A stretch of 64,000 bases of DNA from Aquibacillus halophilus (lineage in GTDB: Bacteria; Bacillota; Bacilli; Bacillales; Amphibacillaceae), in assembly GCF_009649745.1 (NCBI RefSeq), contig NZ_WJNG01000004.1, forward strand, positions 124,001 to 188,000, read 5' to 3'. The number at the start of each line of letters is the position of its first letter. The stretch's first letter is position 1. Of the stretch, positions 1-7,994 are shown piece by piece. The notes beneath the pieces are model-generated. The model saw only the letters and a program-made list of their open reading frames with translations, was not told the DNA's origin and did not search any database. Position numbers and translations under genes: made by a program.

Positions 1-62
1 TAAACGATGTTCCGCTTTCATATTTTTTGTTATGAGCATTGGTTTGGAAGGAGTGTTACATG

Positions 63-407
63 ATGCAAAACATTATCGAAGAGGTAACAAAGGATCAGCT
101 TCGCAATGACCACCCTAATTTCCGTCCTGGTGATACGGTAAAAGTCCACGTTAAAGTTGTGGAAGGAACCCGTGAACGTGTTCAGGTATTCGAAGGCGTT
201 GTAATTAAACGTCAAAACGGCGGAATTAGTCAGACATTCACTGTACGTAAGATTTCTTACGGTGTTGGTGTTGAACGTACTTTCCCAGTACATTCACCTC
301 GTTTGGATAAGATTGAAGTAAGCCGTCGTGGTAAAGTACGTCGTGCTAAACTATACTATCTACGTGAACTACGTGGTAAAGCTGCACGTATTAAAGAAAT
401 TCGCTAA
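63..407 (+). CDS. rplS: 50S ribosomal protein L19
   Basis: L19 is a protein of the large ribosomal subunit that lies near the interface with the 30S subunit. The 114-residue product is basic and has the normal family length. Conserved family stretches such as FRPGDTVKV and VFEGVVIKR are visible. Two ATGs are adjacent at 60 and 63. The second gives the family-typical MQN start and lies about 9 bases after the AAGGAG at 48-53. In relatives the gene follows trmD, which would lie just outside the window. A strong terminator follows it. Confidence 0.97.
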   Translation: MQNIIEEVTKDQLRNDHPNFRPGDTVKVHVKVVEGTRERVQVFEGVVIKRQNGGISQTFTVRKISYGVGVERTFPVHSPRLDKIEVSRRGKVRRAKLYYLRELRGKAARIKEIR

Positions 408-417
408 TTAGAAATGG

Positions 418-448
418 AAAGGAGCTTGAATTATCAAGCTCCTTTTTT
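418..448 (+). terminator. Intrinsic terminator after rplS
   Basis: A perfect 12-bp stem, AAAGGAGCTTGA paired with TCAAGCTCCTTT, has a 4-base loop and runs into a T tract. It ends the upstream ribosomal-protein operon and separates it from lepB. Confidence 0.9.
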
Positions 449-487
449 CTACTACATAAACCAATTTAATCATCTATTATATTGAGT

Positions 488-518
488 ATGCTGTGTTAGA
501 AGCACTAAGCATTTTTTT
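488..518 (+). terminator. Weak terminator-like hairpin before lepB
   Basis: ATGCTGTG pairs with CAC-TA-AGCAT, leaving a two-base bulge, and seven T residues follow. It lies downstream of the strong rplS terminator and upstream of lepB. It could be a back-up terminator or part of a lepB leader. The stem is short, so this is tentative. A TATAAT at about 585 without a good -35 is the only promoter-like signal I see for lepB. Confidence 0.35.
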
Positions 519-619
519 AGTCGAATAAGCTTTTTAATTGCATAGATAAATTTGTTTATTTCATAATAATAGATAAATATAATAGATAAGATAAATGGAA
601 GTTGTTGGGGGTAAGGGGT

Positions 620-1180
620 ATGGCCAGAAAAAAGAGTGAATGGATAGATTGGATAAAAGCACTTGTTATTGCTGGTCTTCTAGCCTTTATCGTGAGGGCT
701 TTCCTATTTGCACCTATAGTTGTTGATGGGCCATCAATGCTACCATCACTGGAGAATGGCGATCATATGATAGTAAATAAATTTTCTTATACTATTGGTG
801 AGCCCGACCGATTTGATATTGTTGTGTTTCACGCTACAGCAAATAAAGATTATATTAAACGAGTCATAGGTCTTCCTGGAGAGCATGTTGCTGTCAAGGA
901 TGACACCCTATATATAAATGGACAAGAAGTGGAAGAACCATTCTTAACTAGCAAAATAAAGATGTTAGAAGCAACTCAATCCTATACGTTTGATTTTTCT
1001 ATAGAAGACTTACCCGGGAGATATAGTGAGATACCAGAGAATCATGTTCTTGTTCTAGGTGATAATCGGGGTAATTCTACAGATAGTCGAGTACTAGGAC
1101 TAATATCGACTGACCAAATAGTTGGAAAAACCAATCTGATATATTGGCCGGTAGATCGCATCAGGATACTAAATGAATAG
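620..1180 (+). CDS. lepB: Type I signal peptidase (S26 family)
   Basis: This membrane-anchored serine protease removes signal peptides from exported proteins on the outer face of the membrane. The 186-residue protein has one N-terminal membrane segment (about residues 12-31). The catalytic Ser39 lies in GPSMLPS and the general base Lys80 in DYIKRVIG. The GDNR box lies near residue 148. The size and single anchor match the SipS/SipT type of Bacillus. I chose the ATG at 620, about 8 bases after the G-run at 606-611. An in-frame TTG at 602 is possible. The gene sits between rplS and rbgA, where B. subtilis has no signal peptidase but several other Bacillaceae do. Confidence 0.93.
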   Translation: MARKKSEWIDWIKALVIAGLLAFIVRAFLFAPIVVDGPSMLPSLENGDHMIVNKFSYTIGEPDRFDIVVFHATANKDYIKRVIGLPGEHVAVKDDTLYINGQEVEEPFLTSKIKMLEATQSYTFDFSIEDLPGRYSEIPENHVLVLGDNRGNSTDSRVLGLISTDQIVGKTNLIYWPVDRIRILNE

Positions 1181-1192
1181 GGGGACGACAAT

Positions 1193-2038
1193 TTGACAAT
1201 ACAATGGTTTCCCGGACACATGGCTAAAGCTAAAAGGCAAGTGCAAGAGAAATTAAAGCTAGTAGATTTTGTAATTGAATTGGTCGATGCTAGAGCGCCT
1301 GAATCCTCACAAAATCCAATGCTTCAGCAAGTACTGCAAGATAAACCACGCATGCTAGTTCTAATGAAAAAGGATTTAGCTGATCCAAGTCAAACAACAG
1401 CTTGGGTAAATCATTACAAAGAAAAGGAAATACCTGCTATTGCTGTTGATGTCCAACAAAAACAAGATATACAGCATGTTATAGCAATGGCAAAAGAAAT
1501 GGGTAAAGAAAAATTAGAAAAGCTAAAGAAAAAGGGTATTAGACCTAGGCCTGCCCGTGCAATGATTGTTGGGATTCCTAATGTAGGAAAATCAACTTTG
1601 ATTAACCGTCTTGCTAATAAAAAGATTGCAAAAACTGGTGACCGACCTGGTGTAACTACGAGTCAACAATGGATCAAAGTTAAAAAAGACTTTGAATTGT
1701 TGGATACTCCAGGAATTTTATGGCCTAAGTTTGAAGATCAAATGGTTGGGTACAGATTAGCTGCGATAGGTACAATTAAAGACCAATTATTATCTTTGCA
1801 GGATATTGCTACATTTGTAATTACTTATTCCCAGGACAACTATCCAGCTATGTTGGAGTCAAGATTTAAAATATCTTCTGATATGAAAGATATGGCTCAA
1901 ATCTTTGATGAAATAGGAACGTTGAGGGGTTGCTTAGAACCTGGTGGAACAATAAATTACGATAAAACTGCAGATGTCATTGTTCGTGACCTTAGATCAG
2001 GACGTTTAGGTCGCTTGACGCTGGAATCTCCAAGTTAA
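1193..2038 (+). CDS. rbgA: Ribosome biogenesis GTPase RbgA (YlqF)
   Basis: RbgA is a circularly permuted GTPase needed for late assembly of the 50S subunit. Visible are the N-terminal WFPGHMAKAKR stretch, the P-loop GIPNVGKSTLINRL (near residue 127), switch motifs through GDRPGVTTSQQW, and G3 as DTPG. The start is TTG, after GGGGGA. The length (281) matches B. subtilis RbgA (282). An oddity is the G4 motif, which normally reads NKxD. It reads MKKD here (residues 58-61), so the guanine-contacting Asn is replaced by Met, encoded by ATG at 1364-1366. The gene is closely spaced with lepB and probably cotranscribed with it. Confidence 0.95.
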   Translation: MTIQWFPGHMAKAKRQVQEKLKLVDFVIELVDARAPESSQNPMLQQVLQDKPRMLVLMKKDLADPSQTTAWVNHYKEKEIPAIAVDVQQKQDIQHVIAMAKEMGKEKLEKLKKKGIRPRPARAMIVGIPNVGKSTLINRLANKKIAKTGDRPGVTTSQQWIKVKKDFELLDTPGILWPKFEDQMVGYRLAAIGTIKDQLLSLQDIATFVITYSQDNYPAMLESRFKISSDMKDMAQIFDEIGTLRGCLEPGGTINYDKTADVIVRDLRSGRLGRLTLESPS

Positions 2039-2052
2039 TATTACTGACTAAC

Positions 2053-2082
2053 AAAGGCATCTTTCTTTAAGAGGGTGTCTTT
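2053..2082 (+). terminator. Possible terminator after rbgA
   Basis: AAAGGCATC can pair with GGTGTCTTT (two wobble pairs), and a T7 run follows 8 bases further on. The distance from stem to T run makes it a weak candidate. Confidence 0.4.
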
Positions 2083-2170
2083 AATTAAAGTTTTTTTCGT
2101 AAGTTTTATTGCTATTTCGTTTCATATTTGATATAAAATCCGTCGTAGCGTAGCTATTAGTTGATTTACG

Positions 2171-2278
2171 CTCCGGGCAGTCGCTTTCCGCGGGCAACGC
2201 TTCAACTTCCTCGGAAGAAAACCGCTTCCTGTGGGATTTTCAGCTGTTGCTTTTCCCGCAGGAGTCGACTGCCCTATG
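2171..2278 (+). repeat. Palindromic intergenic repeat, copy 1
   Basis: This GC-richer element of about 108 bp lies in an AT-rich spacer. Its ends are a perfect 9-bp inverted repeat, GGGCAGTCG (2175-2183) and CGACTGCCC (2266-2274). A second inner pair is GCGGG (2190-2194) with CCCGC (2255-2259). It resembles a dispersed repeat I recognise from several Bacillaceae genomes, with the core CGCTTTCC, CGGGC, TCCTC and GCAGGAGTC. No coding potential is evident. A diverged second copy lies in opposite orientation at 2545-2665. Confidence 0.75.
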
Positions 2279-2544
2279 CTTCAATCACTATCTATTTAGT
2301 ACAATATAGGGAGAAGGGTATAGTCCAAAACTAACGTATGCAGTTCTGAAGCTTAGAATAGGTTTGTGTTTAAATCTTGCGCGGTGCATTTAAAAGTACA
2401 CCAGCATTTATATGGGTAACAACGGCAACAGGTTATTGAGTTAATTGAAAAAGAGGTAGAAACAAAAAAAGACAAAGTGTTAACCCTTCACATAGGACTA
2501 GGCTTTAGGCTTTATCCTTCAATAATCAGAACACCACTACCAGT
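2279..2544. other. Spacer between the two repeat copies, no gene found
   Basis: I find no start-to-stop reading frame with a ribosome binding site here. One frame (2420-2549) is open for about 43 codons, but a stop precedes it and it has no start codon. It might be a decayed fragment. I do not recognise it. Confidence 0.4.
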
Positions 2545-2665
2545 GTAGTCAGAATACGTAGACTCCTATGGGAACAGCGCGTTTCCGAAGACCCCGGAAG
2601 AATCGCTTTTTGATTCTGAGGAGGCTGAGGCCGTGCCCATGGAAAGCGAAGTATTCTGCCGGAAC
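2545..2665 (-). repeat. Palindromic intergenic repeat, copy 2 (inverted)
   Basis: The reverse complement of this segment aligns with copy 1 through shared blocks: TCCGG, CGCTTTCC, GGGCA, TCAGCCTCCTC-like, GGTCTTC-like, TTCCC and AGGAGTC. Its own terminal inverted repeat is CAGAATAC (2550-2557) with GTATTCTG (2651-2658). The sequence differs from that of copy 1, yet the pairing is kept. An open frame of 67 codons that starts inside it is almost certainly not a gene. Confidence 0.7.
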
Positions 2666-2812
2666 GGCATATAAGCATTCAACTTTCATTAGTGTCAGAG
2701 ATAGAAGATACTACTTCGTAGTTTATGGACTTTTTGTCATAGAACAACAATCATTTAGAAAACAGTCTTAATTTATTGGTTAATTATCCGATAAATAAGT
2801 AAACGGGGGAAC

Positions 2813-3592
2813 ATGATGAATGATCAATTAACAATAGTAGAAATAAATAAACTTATTGATAGTGAACAATTTTCTGAACGAGAGATAGAGAAGTTAAAGC
2901 TAGATGAACGAAAAGGAGTACAGAAACTACTTGATAGATATGAAAAACAGTTAAAAATAAAAAAACAACAGGAGTCACTTTTCAACAGTATGCTTGTATA
3001 TGAGAAAAATCTATATAAACTTGGGAATAATTTTGTTGCTGGGATGGATGAAGCAGGAAGAGGACCGTTAGCAGGTCCTGTAGTAGCAGCCGCTGTTATT
3101 TTAAAAAAGGATTTCTATTTACCTGGGCTAAATGATTCGAAGCAGCTAAATAAACAAACACGGGAAAACTTCTTTGAAATCATCAAAGAAGAAGCGATTT
3201 CCGTTGGCATTGGAATCATTCATAGTGAAGAAATTGATAAGCTAAATATTTATCAAGCAACTAAAAAAGCCATGAAGGTTGCAATTCAACAGCTTAACCC
3301 AATTCCTGATCATGTGTTAATCGATGCTGTTCCACTTGATAATCTACCCTGTACAAGTGACTCCATAACAAAAGGAGATCAAAAAAGTATATCCATTGCT
3401 GCAGCGAGTGTAATTGCAAAGGTTACTAGAGATAACCTAATGGAAGAATTACATAATAGCTATCCACATTATAATTTTGCTTCAAATAAGGGATACGGTA
3501 CAAAAGAGCATTTAGAGGCGATTATCCAGTGCGGAGTGTCTCCGTATCACCGTAGGTCATTTGCTCCTGTTAAAGACGTCGTAAATGAGTAA
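2813..3592 (+). CDS. rnhB: Ribonuclease HII
   Basis: RNase HII cleaves the RNA strand of RNA-DNA hybrids and nicks at single ribonucleotides embedded in DNA. The acidic active site is visible as GMDEAGRGPLAGP (Asp79, Glu80), with further acidic residues in LNDSKQL and in HVLIDAVP. The 259-residue length and the helical N-terminal extension of about 70 residues are usual for the Bacillus enzyme. Two ATGs (2813 and 2816) follow GGGGGA. The second has the better spacing. The gene is followed after 11 bases by ylqG. Confidence 0.95.
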   Translation: MMNDQLTIVEINKLIDSEQFSEREIEKLKLDERKGVQKLLDRYEKQLKIKKQQESLFNSMLVYEKNLYKLGNNFVAGMDEAGRGPLAGPVVAAAVILKKDFYLPGLNDSKQLNKQTRENFFEIIKEEAISVGIGIIHSEEIDKLNIYQATKKAMKVAIQQLNPIPDHVLIDAVPLDNLPCTSDSITKGDQKSISIAAASVIAKVTRDNLMEELHNSYPHYNFASNKGYGTKEHLEAIIQCGVSPYHRRSFAPVKDVVNE

Positions 3593-3603
3593 GGAGAGCC
3601 TAT

Positions 3604-5424
3604 ATGGCAGGTACAAACCCAATATCATCTGAATTATTCAAATCAATACCTAAAGGTGTCCCAGTAACAACCAGACATATGCAACTAAGACCGGGTCAAA
3701 TCGTTTCCGGTAAAGTCCTTGAGTTATATCCCAATCAAAAAGCATCTATTTTATTGGGCAATCAACAACTCACTGCACAATTACAAGCTCCACTAAACCT
3801 TCACAAAAACTACTGGTTTCAAGTACAATCTGTCGATCAACTACTGCGCTTAAAAGTAATAGTAGATAGAGCTACTGATAAGCGGAATCAAGGTGTTGAC
3901 GTCCTTTTAAAGTCAATGGGACTTAGCCCTATTAAAAATAACACTGAATTTTTAATGAAGTTAATCGATTTGCAAATTCCTTTTAATAAGGAAAGTGTAA
4001 AGGAAGCAATTAATCTATTGGATAAACAAGCAAATAAAAAGGATGCACAGTCAGTCCTTACGGAAATGATTAAACATAATCTTCCGATAAAGCATTCAAT
4101 TTATTCAGCTCTTTTAACAAAAAAATCTACTAGTTTAACTGAGCAAGTAACATCTGTGCTATCTGATTTATCAGGACCTAAACACTTAAGTAAAATAGAA
4201 ACCGGACTTCGACAGCAATTAGAGTTACTTCAAAACAACACGACTGATTTCGAGCTAATTGAACTGTTAGCACTAAAAGTTTCAAAGGGAGAAAAGAGTA
4301 TTTTTAACTTGTTTAAGTTGGCAGGTCTGATTCCTTCAACCGTTCGTTTTGAGCAGTGGGAGCAAAGGTGGATGAATTGGCAACAGGCGGCAAATAATTC
4401 TGATTTGCAAGTTCCATTTAATATTGAAGAAGCTAAGGTTGTTGAAGCATTACAGCAATTAAAAGGAAAACAATTATTTCTTTCCCCTCTGGAACAACAA
4501 CATTTTTTAAAATTTGCAAAGCAATCCGAAATCATAGCTAGTGAATTTACGAACAAAAACCAAATCAACCAACTCAAGGAGCTATTTCAACGATCGACAG
4601 AGTTGCAACGCGTTTATTCTAAATTATCAGCTAGTGACCAGTCATTGGTAAATAAATGGTTAAAAGAACCAACGATAAATAGCTTGTATCAATTGGTCCC
4701 AACGGTCAAAAATTTGGCTAATAGTCAAGTGAGTCAGGGTATTGACAAAGAGATAACAGAGTTATTAGTCAAGTCTAGCATGGGTCAGCTAACTCTCTCA
4801 CAAAATCCTAGGGATCAGTTTGTAACTCAGTTAAAGTATTTTCTTAATTTCTCAGGCCTGCTGTATGAGAATGAGCTTTTAAATAATGCACAAAACCAAA
4901 CAAATGATAATAATTCCTTAAAATCCATGCTCCTTCAAATAATGCAGAATGGAAGTTCAATAAACACTAAATCTATTGAGTCTCTAGTTCATTTACTAAA
5001 CGGAATTCAGTTGACTGCTCTCCAGGATAATGATGCAATGCTTCAACTAACCTATCAAATTCCAGGCAATGGTTTAGGATTGTCTAAAGATTTGGAACTT
5101 ACCTTTGAAAGCCAGAAGGATCAAACCAACCAAATCAATCCTGATTTTTGTCATGTTATATTTTATTTACAGCTAGAAAAATTAGGCGATACAATTATAG
5201 ATATGCATATTCAAAAACGAATGATTTCAATGACAGTGCTGAATGATCAACAAAAGGTAGAATCGTTATTGTCACAGTTAAGACCTACGTTAACTGATGG
5301 ATTAAGACAGTTAAACTATCAACTATCTTCAATTCAGTTTAGAAATATGACTCTGGATGAGGAGATAAAGCCTAAAAGTGATAGAGTAACAATTTCATCC
5401 AAAGGAGTAGATTATAAAATATGA
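3604..5424 (+). CDS. ylqG: YlqG: large FliK-like protein with C-terminal hook-length-control fold
   Basis: B. subtilis YlqG, at the same locus, has no established function that I know. The 606-residue product has three visible parts. Residues about 24-90 form a beta-rich segment (GQIVSGKVLELYPNQ, ILLGNQQLTAQL) like the OB-type N-terminal part of long FliK-like proteins. A long Gln/Asn/Ser/Leu-rich helical middle follows. Residues 518-580 (from VIFYLQLEKLGDTIID to LSSIQF) have the pattern of the Flg_hook domain of FliK: a short 'LxLxxLG' strand, a beta hairpin, then a helix that ends in an L-L-x-L-x repeat. There is no signal peptide or membrane segment. The last four bases overlap ylqH, so the two are probably translationally coupled. 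The FliK relation is inferred from pattern, not from a search. Confidence 0.75.
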   Translation: MAGTNPISSELFKSIPKGVPVTTRHMQLRPGQIVSGKVLELYPNQKASILLGNQQLTAQLQAPLNLHKNYWFQVQSVDQLLRLKVIVDRATDKRNQGVDVLLKSMGLSPIKNNTEFLMKLIDLQIPFNKESVKEAINLLDKQANKKDAQSVLTEMIKHNLPIKHSIYSALLTKKSTSLTEQVTSVLSDLSGPKHLSKIETGLRQQLELLQNNTTDFELIELLALKVSKGEKSIFNLFKLAGLIPSTVRFEQWEQRWMNWQQAANNSDLQVPFNIEEAKVVEALQQLKGKQLFLSPLEQQHFLKFAKQSEIIASEFTNKNQINQLKELFQRSTELQRVYSKLSASDQSLVNKWLKEPTINSLYQLVPTVKNLANSQVSQGIDKEITELLVKSSMGQLTLSQNPRDQFVTQLKYFLNFSGLLYENELLNNAQNQTNDNNSLKSMLLQIMQNGSSINTKSIESLVHLLNGIQLTALQDNDAMLQLTYQIPGNGLGLSKDLELTFESQKDQTNQINPDFCHVIFYLQLEKLGDTIIDMHIQKRMISMTVLNDQQKVESLLSQLRPTLTDGLRQLNYQLSSIQFRNMTLDEEIKPKSDRVTISSKGVDYKI

Positions 5425-5690
5425 GCGACTTGAGAATAAATAAAAAAGCTGCAGCACTCAGTTATGATACAAAAAAAGATTTGTCTCCAAAGTTGAAAGC
5501 AAGTGGGAAAGGGTACGTGGCAGAAAACATCATTAATAGGGCAATTGAACACAATATTCCAATTCAAGAAGATTCAACACTAGTAGAGTTACTTTCACAA
5601 ATAAATATTAATGAAAATATACCGGAGGAACTCTATCAAGCTGTTGCAGAAGTTTTTGCTTTTATTTATCAAGTAGATAAGAAGATGTGA
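5421..5690 (+). CDS. ylqH: YlqH: free-standing FlhB C-terminal-domain-like protein
   Basis: This 89-residue protein resembles the cytoplasmic domain of the flagellar export switch FlhB (COG2257-type). Its C-terminus EELYQAVAEVFAFIYQVDKK matches EEFFQAVAEVLAYVYKLERK of the FlhB encoded at 31564-32643. ALSYD matches AVKYD after the FlhB cleavage site. The NPTH autocleavage motif aligns with RINK here, so self-cleavage is not possible. The protein begins only a few residues before the point where cleaved FlhB-C begins. It has no membrane segments. It overlaps ylqG by 4 bp (ATGA). The function is unknown; a role in export-substrate switching is an inference. Confidence 0.85.
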   Translation: MSDLRINKKAAALSYDTKKDLSPKLKASGKGYVAENIINRAIEHNIPIQEDSTLVELLSQININENIPEELYQAVAEVFAFIYQVDKKM

Positions 5691-5737
5691 ATAATTGGCA
5701 TAATTTCAACTCATTTTAAAAGAACAGTGGTAATTTG

Positions 5738-5767
5738 TGGACAATCAAACCCTATTTTTAATACAAT
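5738..5767 (+). promoter_or_regulatory. Candidate sigma-A-type promoter for sucCD
   Basis: TGGACA (5738-5743) and TACAAT (5762-5767) are separated by 18 bp, 35 bases upstream of the sucC start. No catabolite-responsive element was recognised by eye. Confidence 0.55.
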
Positions 5768-5801
5768 AAACATGCAGTGATTTTAGATGGGAGGATGAAA
5801 G

Positions 5802-6962
5802 ATGAACATTCACGAGTATCAAGGAAAAGAAATCTTGCGTAAATACGGTGTTTCTGTGCCTAACGGGCATGTTGCATATACAGTAGATGAAGCTGTAGAA
5901 GCTGCGAAACAACTAGGAACAAAAGTGTCAGTTGTGAAGGCACAAATCCACGCTGGTGGTAGGGGTAAAGCAGGTGGTGTGAAAATAGCTAAAAACCTTG
6001 ATGAAGTGCGTACATATGCGGATGAAATTCTTGGAAAAACTTTGGTTACACATCAAACTGGACCTGAAGGTAAAGAAGTAAAGCGTTTACTAATTGAAGA
6101 AGGATGCGACATTAAAGAAGAGTACTATGTAGGATTAGTCTTAGACAGAGCAACATCTAGAGTAACGATGATGGCTTCTGAAGAAGGCGGTACTGAGATT
6201 GAAGAAGTCGCAGAAAAGAACCCGGAAAAAATATTCAAAGAGGTAATTGATCCTGTTGTCGGACTAACAGCATTTCAAGCACGCCGACTAGCATTTAACA
6301 TCAATATACCAACTGAATATCTTTCAAAAACGGTTAAATTCATGCTAGGTCTTTATCAAGCCTTTGTTGAAAAAGACTGTTCTATTGCAGAGATTAACCC
6401 ACTAGTAACAACTGGAGATGGAGAAGTGTTGGCGTTAGATGCGAAGTTAAACTTTGATGATAATGCTATATTCCGTCAAAAGGAAATCTCACAGTACCGT
6501 GATTTTGATGAAGAGGATGCTAAAGAGATTGAAGCATCTAAATTCGATCTAAGTTACGTTGCACTTGATGGAAACATCGGTTGCATGGTAAATGGTGCTG
6601 GTTTAGCTATGGCTACTATGGATATAATCAAGCACTCTGGCGGAGACCCCGCAAACTTCCTTGACGTTGGGGGCGGCGCGACAGCTGAAAAGGTAACTGA
6701 GGCATTTAAAATCATCTTGTCCGATAAAAATGTTAAAGGTATTCTTGTTAACATTTTCGGTGGAATTATGAAGTGCGATATTATTGCTGAAGGTGTTGTT
6801 GCAGCTACGAAACAAGTAGGTTTAGAAATACCGCTTGTTGTACGTTTAGAAGGCACCAATGTTGATTTAGGTAAAAAGATTCTTGCCGAGTCTGGCTTAA
6901 ATATTACTGCAGCTGAATCAATGGCTGATGGAGCAGAAAAAATCGTATCATTAGTTAAGTAG
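5802..6962 (+). CDS. sucC: Succinyl-CoA ligase [ADP-forming], beta subunit
   Basis: With SucD, this subunit converts succinyl-CoA to succinate with substrate-level formation of nucleoside triphosphate in the TCA cycle. The 386 residues have the normal length. An ATP-grasp domain includes [10 protein letters not shown] (residues 50-59), the metal-binding EINPLV segment and the CoA-ligase part with [14 protein letters not shown] and [10 protein letters not shown]. The ATG follows a GGGAGG site. sucD follows after 56 bp in the same operon. Confidence 0.97.
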   Translation: MNIHEYQGKEILRKYGVSVPNGHVAYTVDEAVEAAKQLGTKVSVVKAQIHAGGRGKAGGVKIAKNLDEVRTYADEILGKTLVTHQTGPEGKEVKRLLIEEGCDIKEEYYVGLVLDRATSRVTMMASEEGGTEIEEVAEKNPEKIFKEVIDPVVGLTAFQARRLAFNINIPTEYLSKTVKFMLGLYQAFVEKDCSIAEINPLVTTGDGEVLALDAKLNFDDNAIFRQKEISQYRDFDEEDAKEIEASKFDLSYVALDGNIGCMVNGAGLAMATMDIIKHSGGDPANFLDVGGGATAEKVTEAFKIILSDKNVKGILVNIFGGIMKCDIIAEGVVAATKQVGLEIPLVVRLEGTNVDLGKKILAESGLNITAAESMADGAEKIVSLVK

Positions 6963-7018
6963 ACTAATAAAACGTATTTTTATTGTCAGGCAGATTTAAT
7001 AAGGGAGGACGGACGTAA

Positions 7019-7921
7019 ATGAGTGTGTATATAAATAAAGATACTAAAGTAATTGTTCAGGGTATTACAGGTTCCACAGCTCTTTTTCATACAAAGCAGA
7101 TGCTAGAGTATGGGACAAAGATTGTTGGAGGAGTGACACCGAAAAAGGGTGGCACCGAAGTTGAAGGAGTACCTGTTTTCAATACTGTTAAAGAAGCTGT
7201 TGATAAGACAGGTGCTACTGCTTCTGTAATCTATGTACCTGCTCCATTTGCAGCAGATGCAATTTTAGAAGCGGTTGATGCTGAACTTGATCTTGCGATT
7301 TGTATAACAGAGCATATTCCAGTTTTAGACATGGTAAAAGTAAAGCGTTATATGGAAGGTAAGAAAACAAGGTTAGTAGGCCCGAACTGTCCGGGTGTAA
7401 TTACTCCTGACGAATGTAAGATTGGTATCATGCCAGGATACATTCACAAAAAGGGACATGTTGGAGTTGTATCACGTTCTGGTACATTAACCTATGAAGC
7501 TGTCCATCAGCTTTCAGAACAAGGATTCGGACAGTCAACAGCTGTTGGAATTGGTGGAGACCCAGTAAATGGAACTGACTTTATAGATGTGTTGAAGGCC
7601 TTCAATGAGGATCCTGAAACAGAAGCAGTTATGATGATCGGTGAAATTGGTGGAACTGCTGAAGAAGAAGCTGCTGAATGGGTGAAGGAAAATATGACTA
7701 AGCCTGTTGTCGGCTTTATCGGTGGTCGCACAGCACCCCCTGGAAAACGAATGGGTCATGCTGGAGCGATAATCTCCGGAGGAAAAGGTACAGCTGAAGA
7801 AAAGATTAAGGTAATGAATAATTGTGGCATTGAAGTCGCTGAGACGCCTGCAGTAATGGGTGAAACTTTGATTGGTGTTTTAAAAGAAAAAGGTTTATAC
7901 GATAAGTGTAAAACCCACTAA
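7019..7921 (+). CDS. sucD: Succinyl-CoA ligase [ADP-forming], alpha subunit
   Basis: The alpha subunit binds CoA and carries the phosphohistidine intermediate. The N-terminal CoA-binding Rossmann fold begins [23 protein letters not shown] is present. The active-site His is His247 in [10 protein letters not shown]. The length is 300 residues, as usual. It has a GGGAGG ribosome binding site and lies in an operon with sucC. A weak hairpin follows. Confidence 0.97.
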   Translation: MSVYINKDTKVIVQGITGSTALFHTKQMLEYGTKIVGGVTPKKGGTEVEGVPVFNTVKEAVDKTGATASVIYVPAPFAADAILEAVDAELDLAICITEHIPVLDMVKVKRYMEGKKTRLVGPNCPGVITPDECKIGIMPGYIHKKGHVGVVSRSGTLTYEAVHQLSEQGFGQSTAVGIGGDPVNGTDFIDVLKAFNEDPETEAVMMIGEIGGTAEEEAAEWVKENMTKPVVGFIGGRTAPPGKRMGHAGAIISGGKGTAEEKIKVMNNCGIEVAETPAVMGETLIGVLKEKGLYDKCKTH

Positions 7922-7929
7922 TATGATGA

Positions 7930-7952
7930 GGGCTGGCTATTATGGCCAGTCC
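7930..7952 (+). terminator. Possible terminator after sucD
   Basis: GGGCTGGC pairs with GCCAGTCC (one wobble), but only a poor T tract follows. It could be a terminator or a 3' stabilising hairpin. Confidence 0.4.
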
Positions 7953-7994
7953 TTAAATATAACATAGATAAAAAAGAATAAGGAAGTGTCGCCT

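Noticed and set aside
2420-2549. Open stretch of 43 codons without start between the repeats
   Set aside because: A stop lies directly before it, it has no start or ribosome binding site and no recognisable family. At most a decayed fragment.
2568-2771. Open frame of 67 codons in the rbgA-rnhB spacer
   Set aside because: It starts inside the palindromic repeat, has no ribosome binding site and its composition follows the repeat, not a protein.
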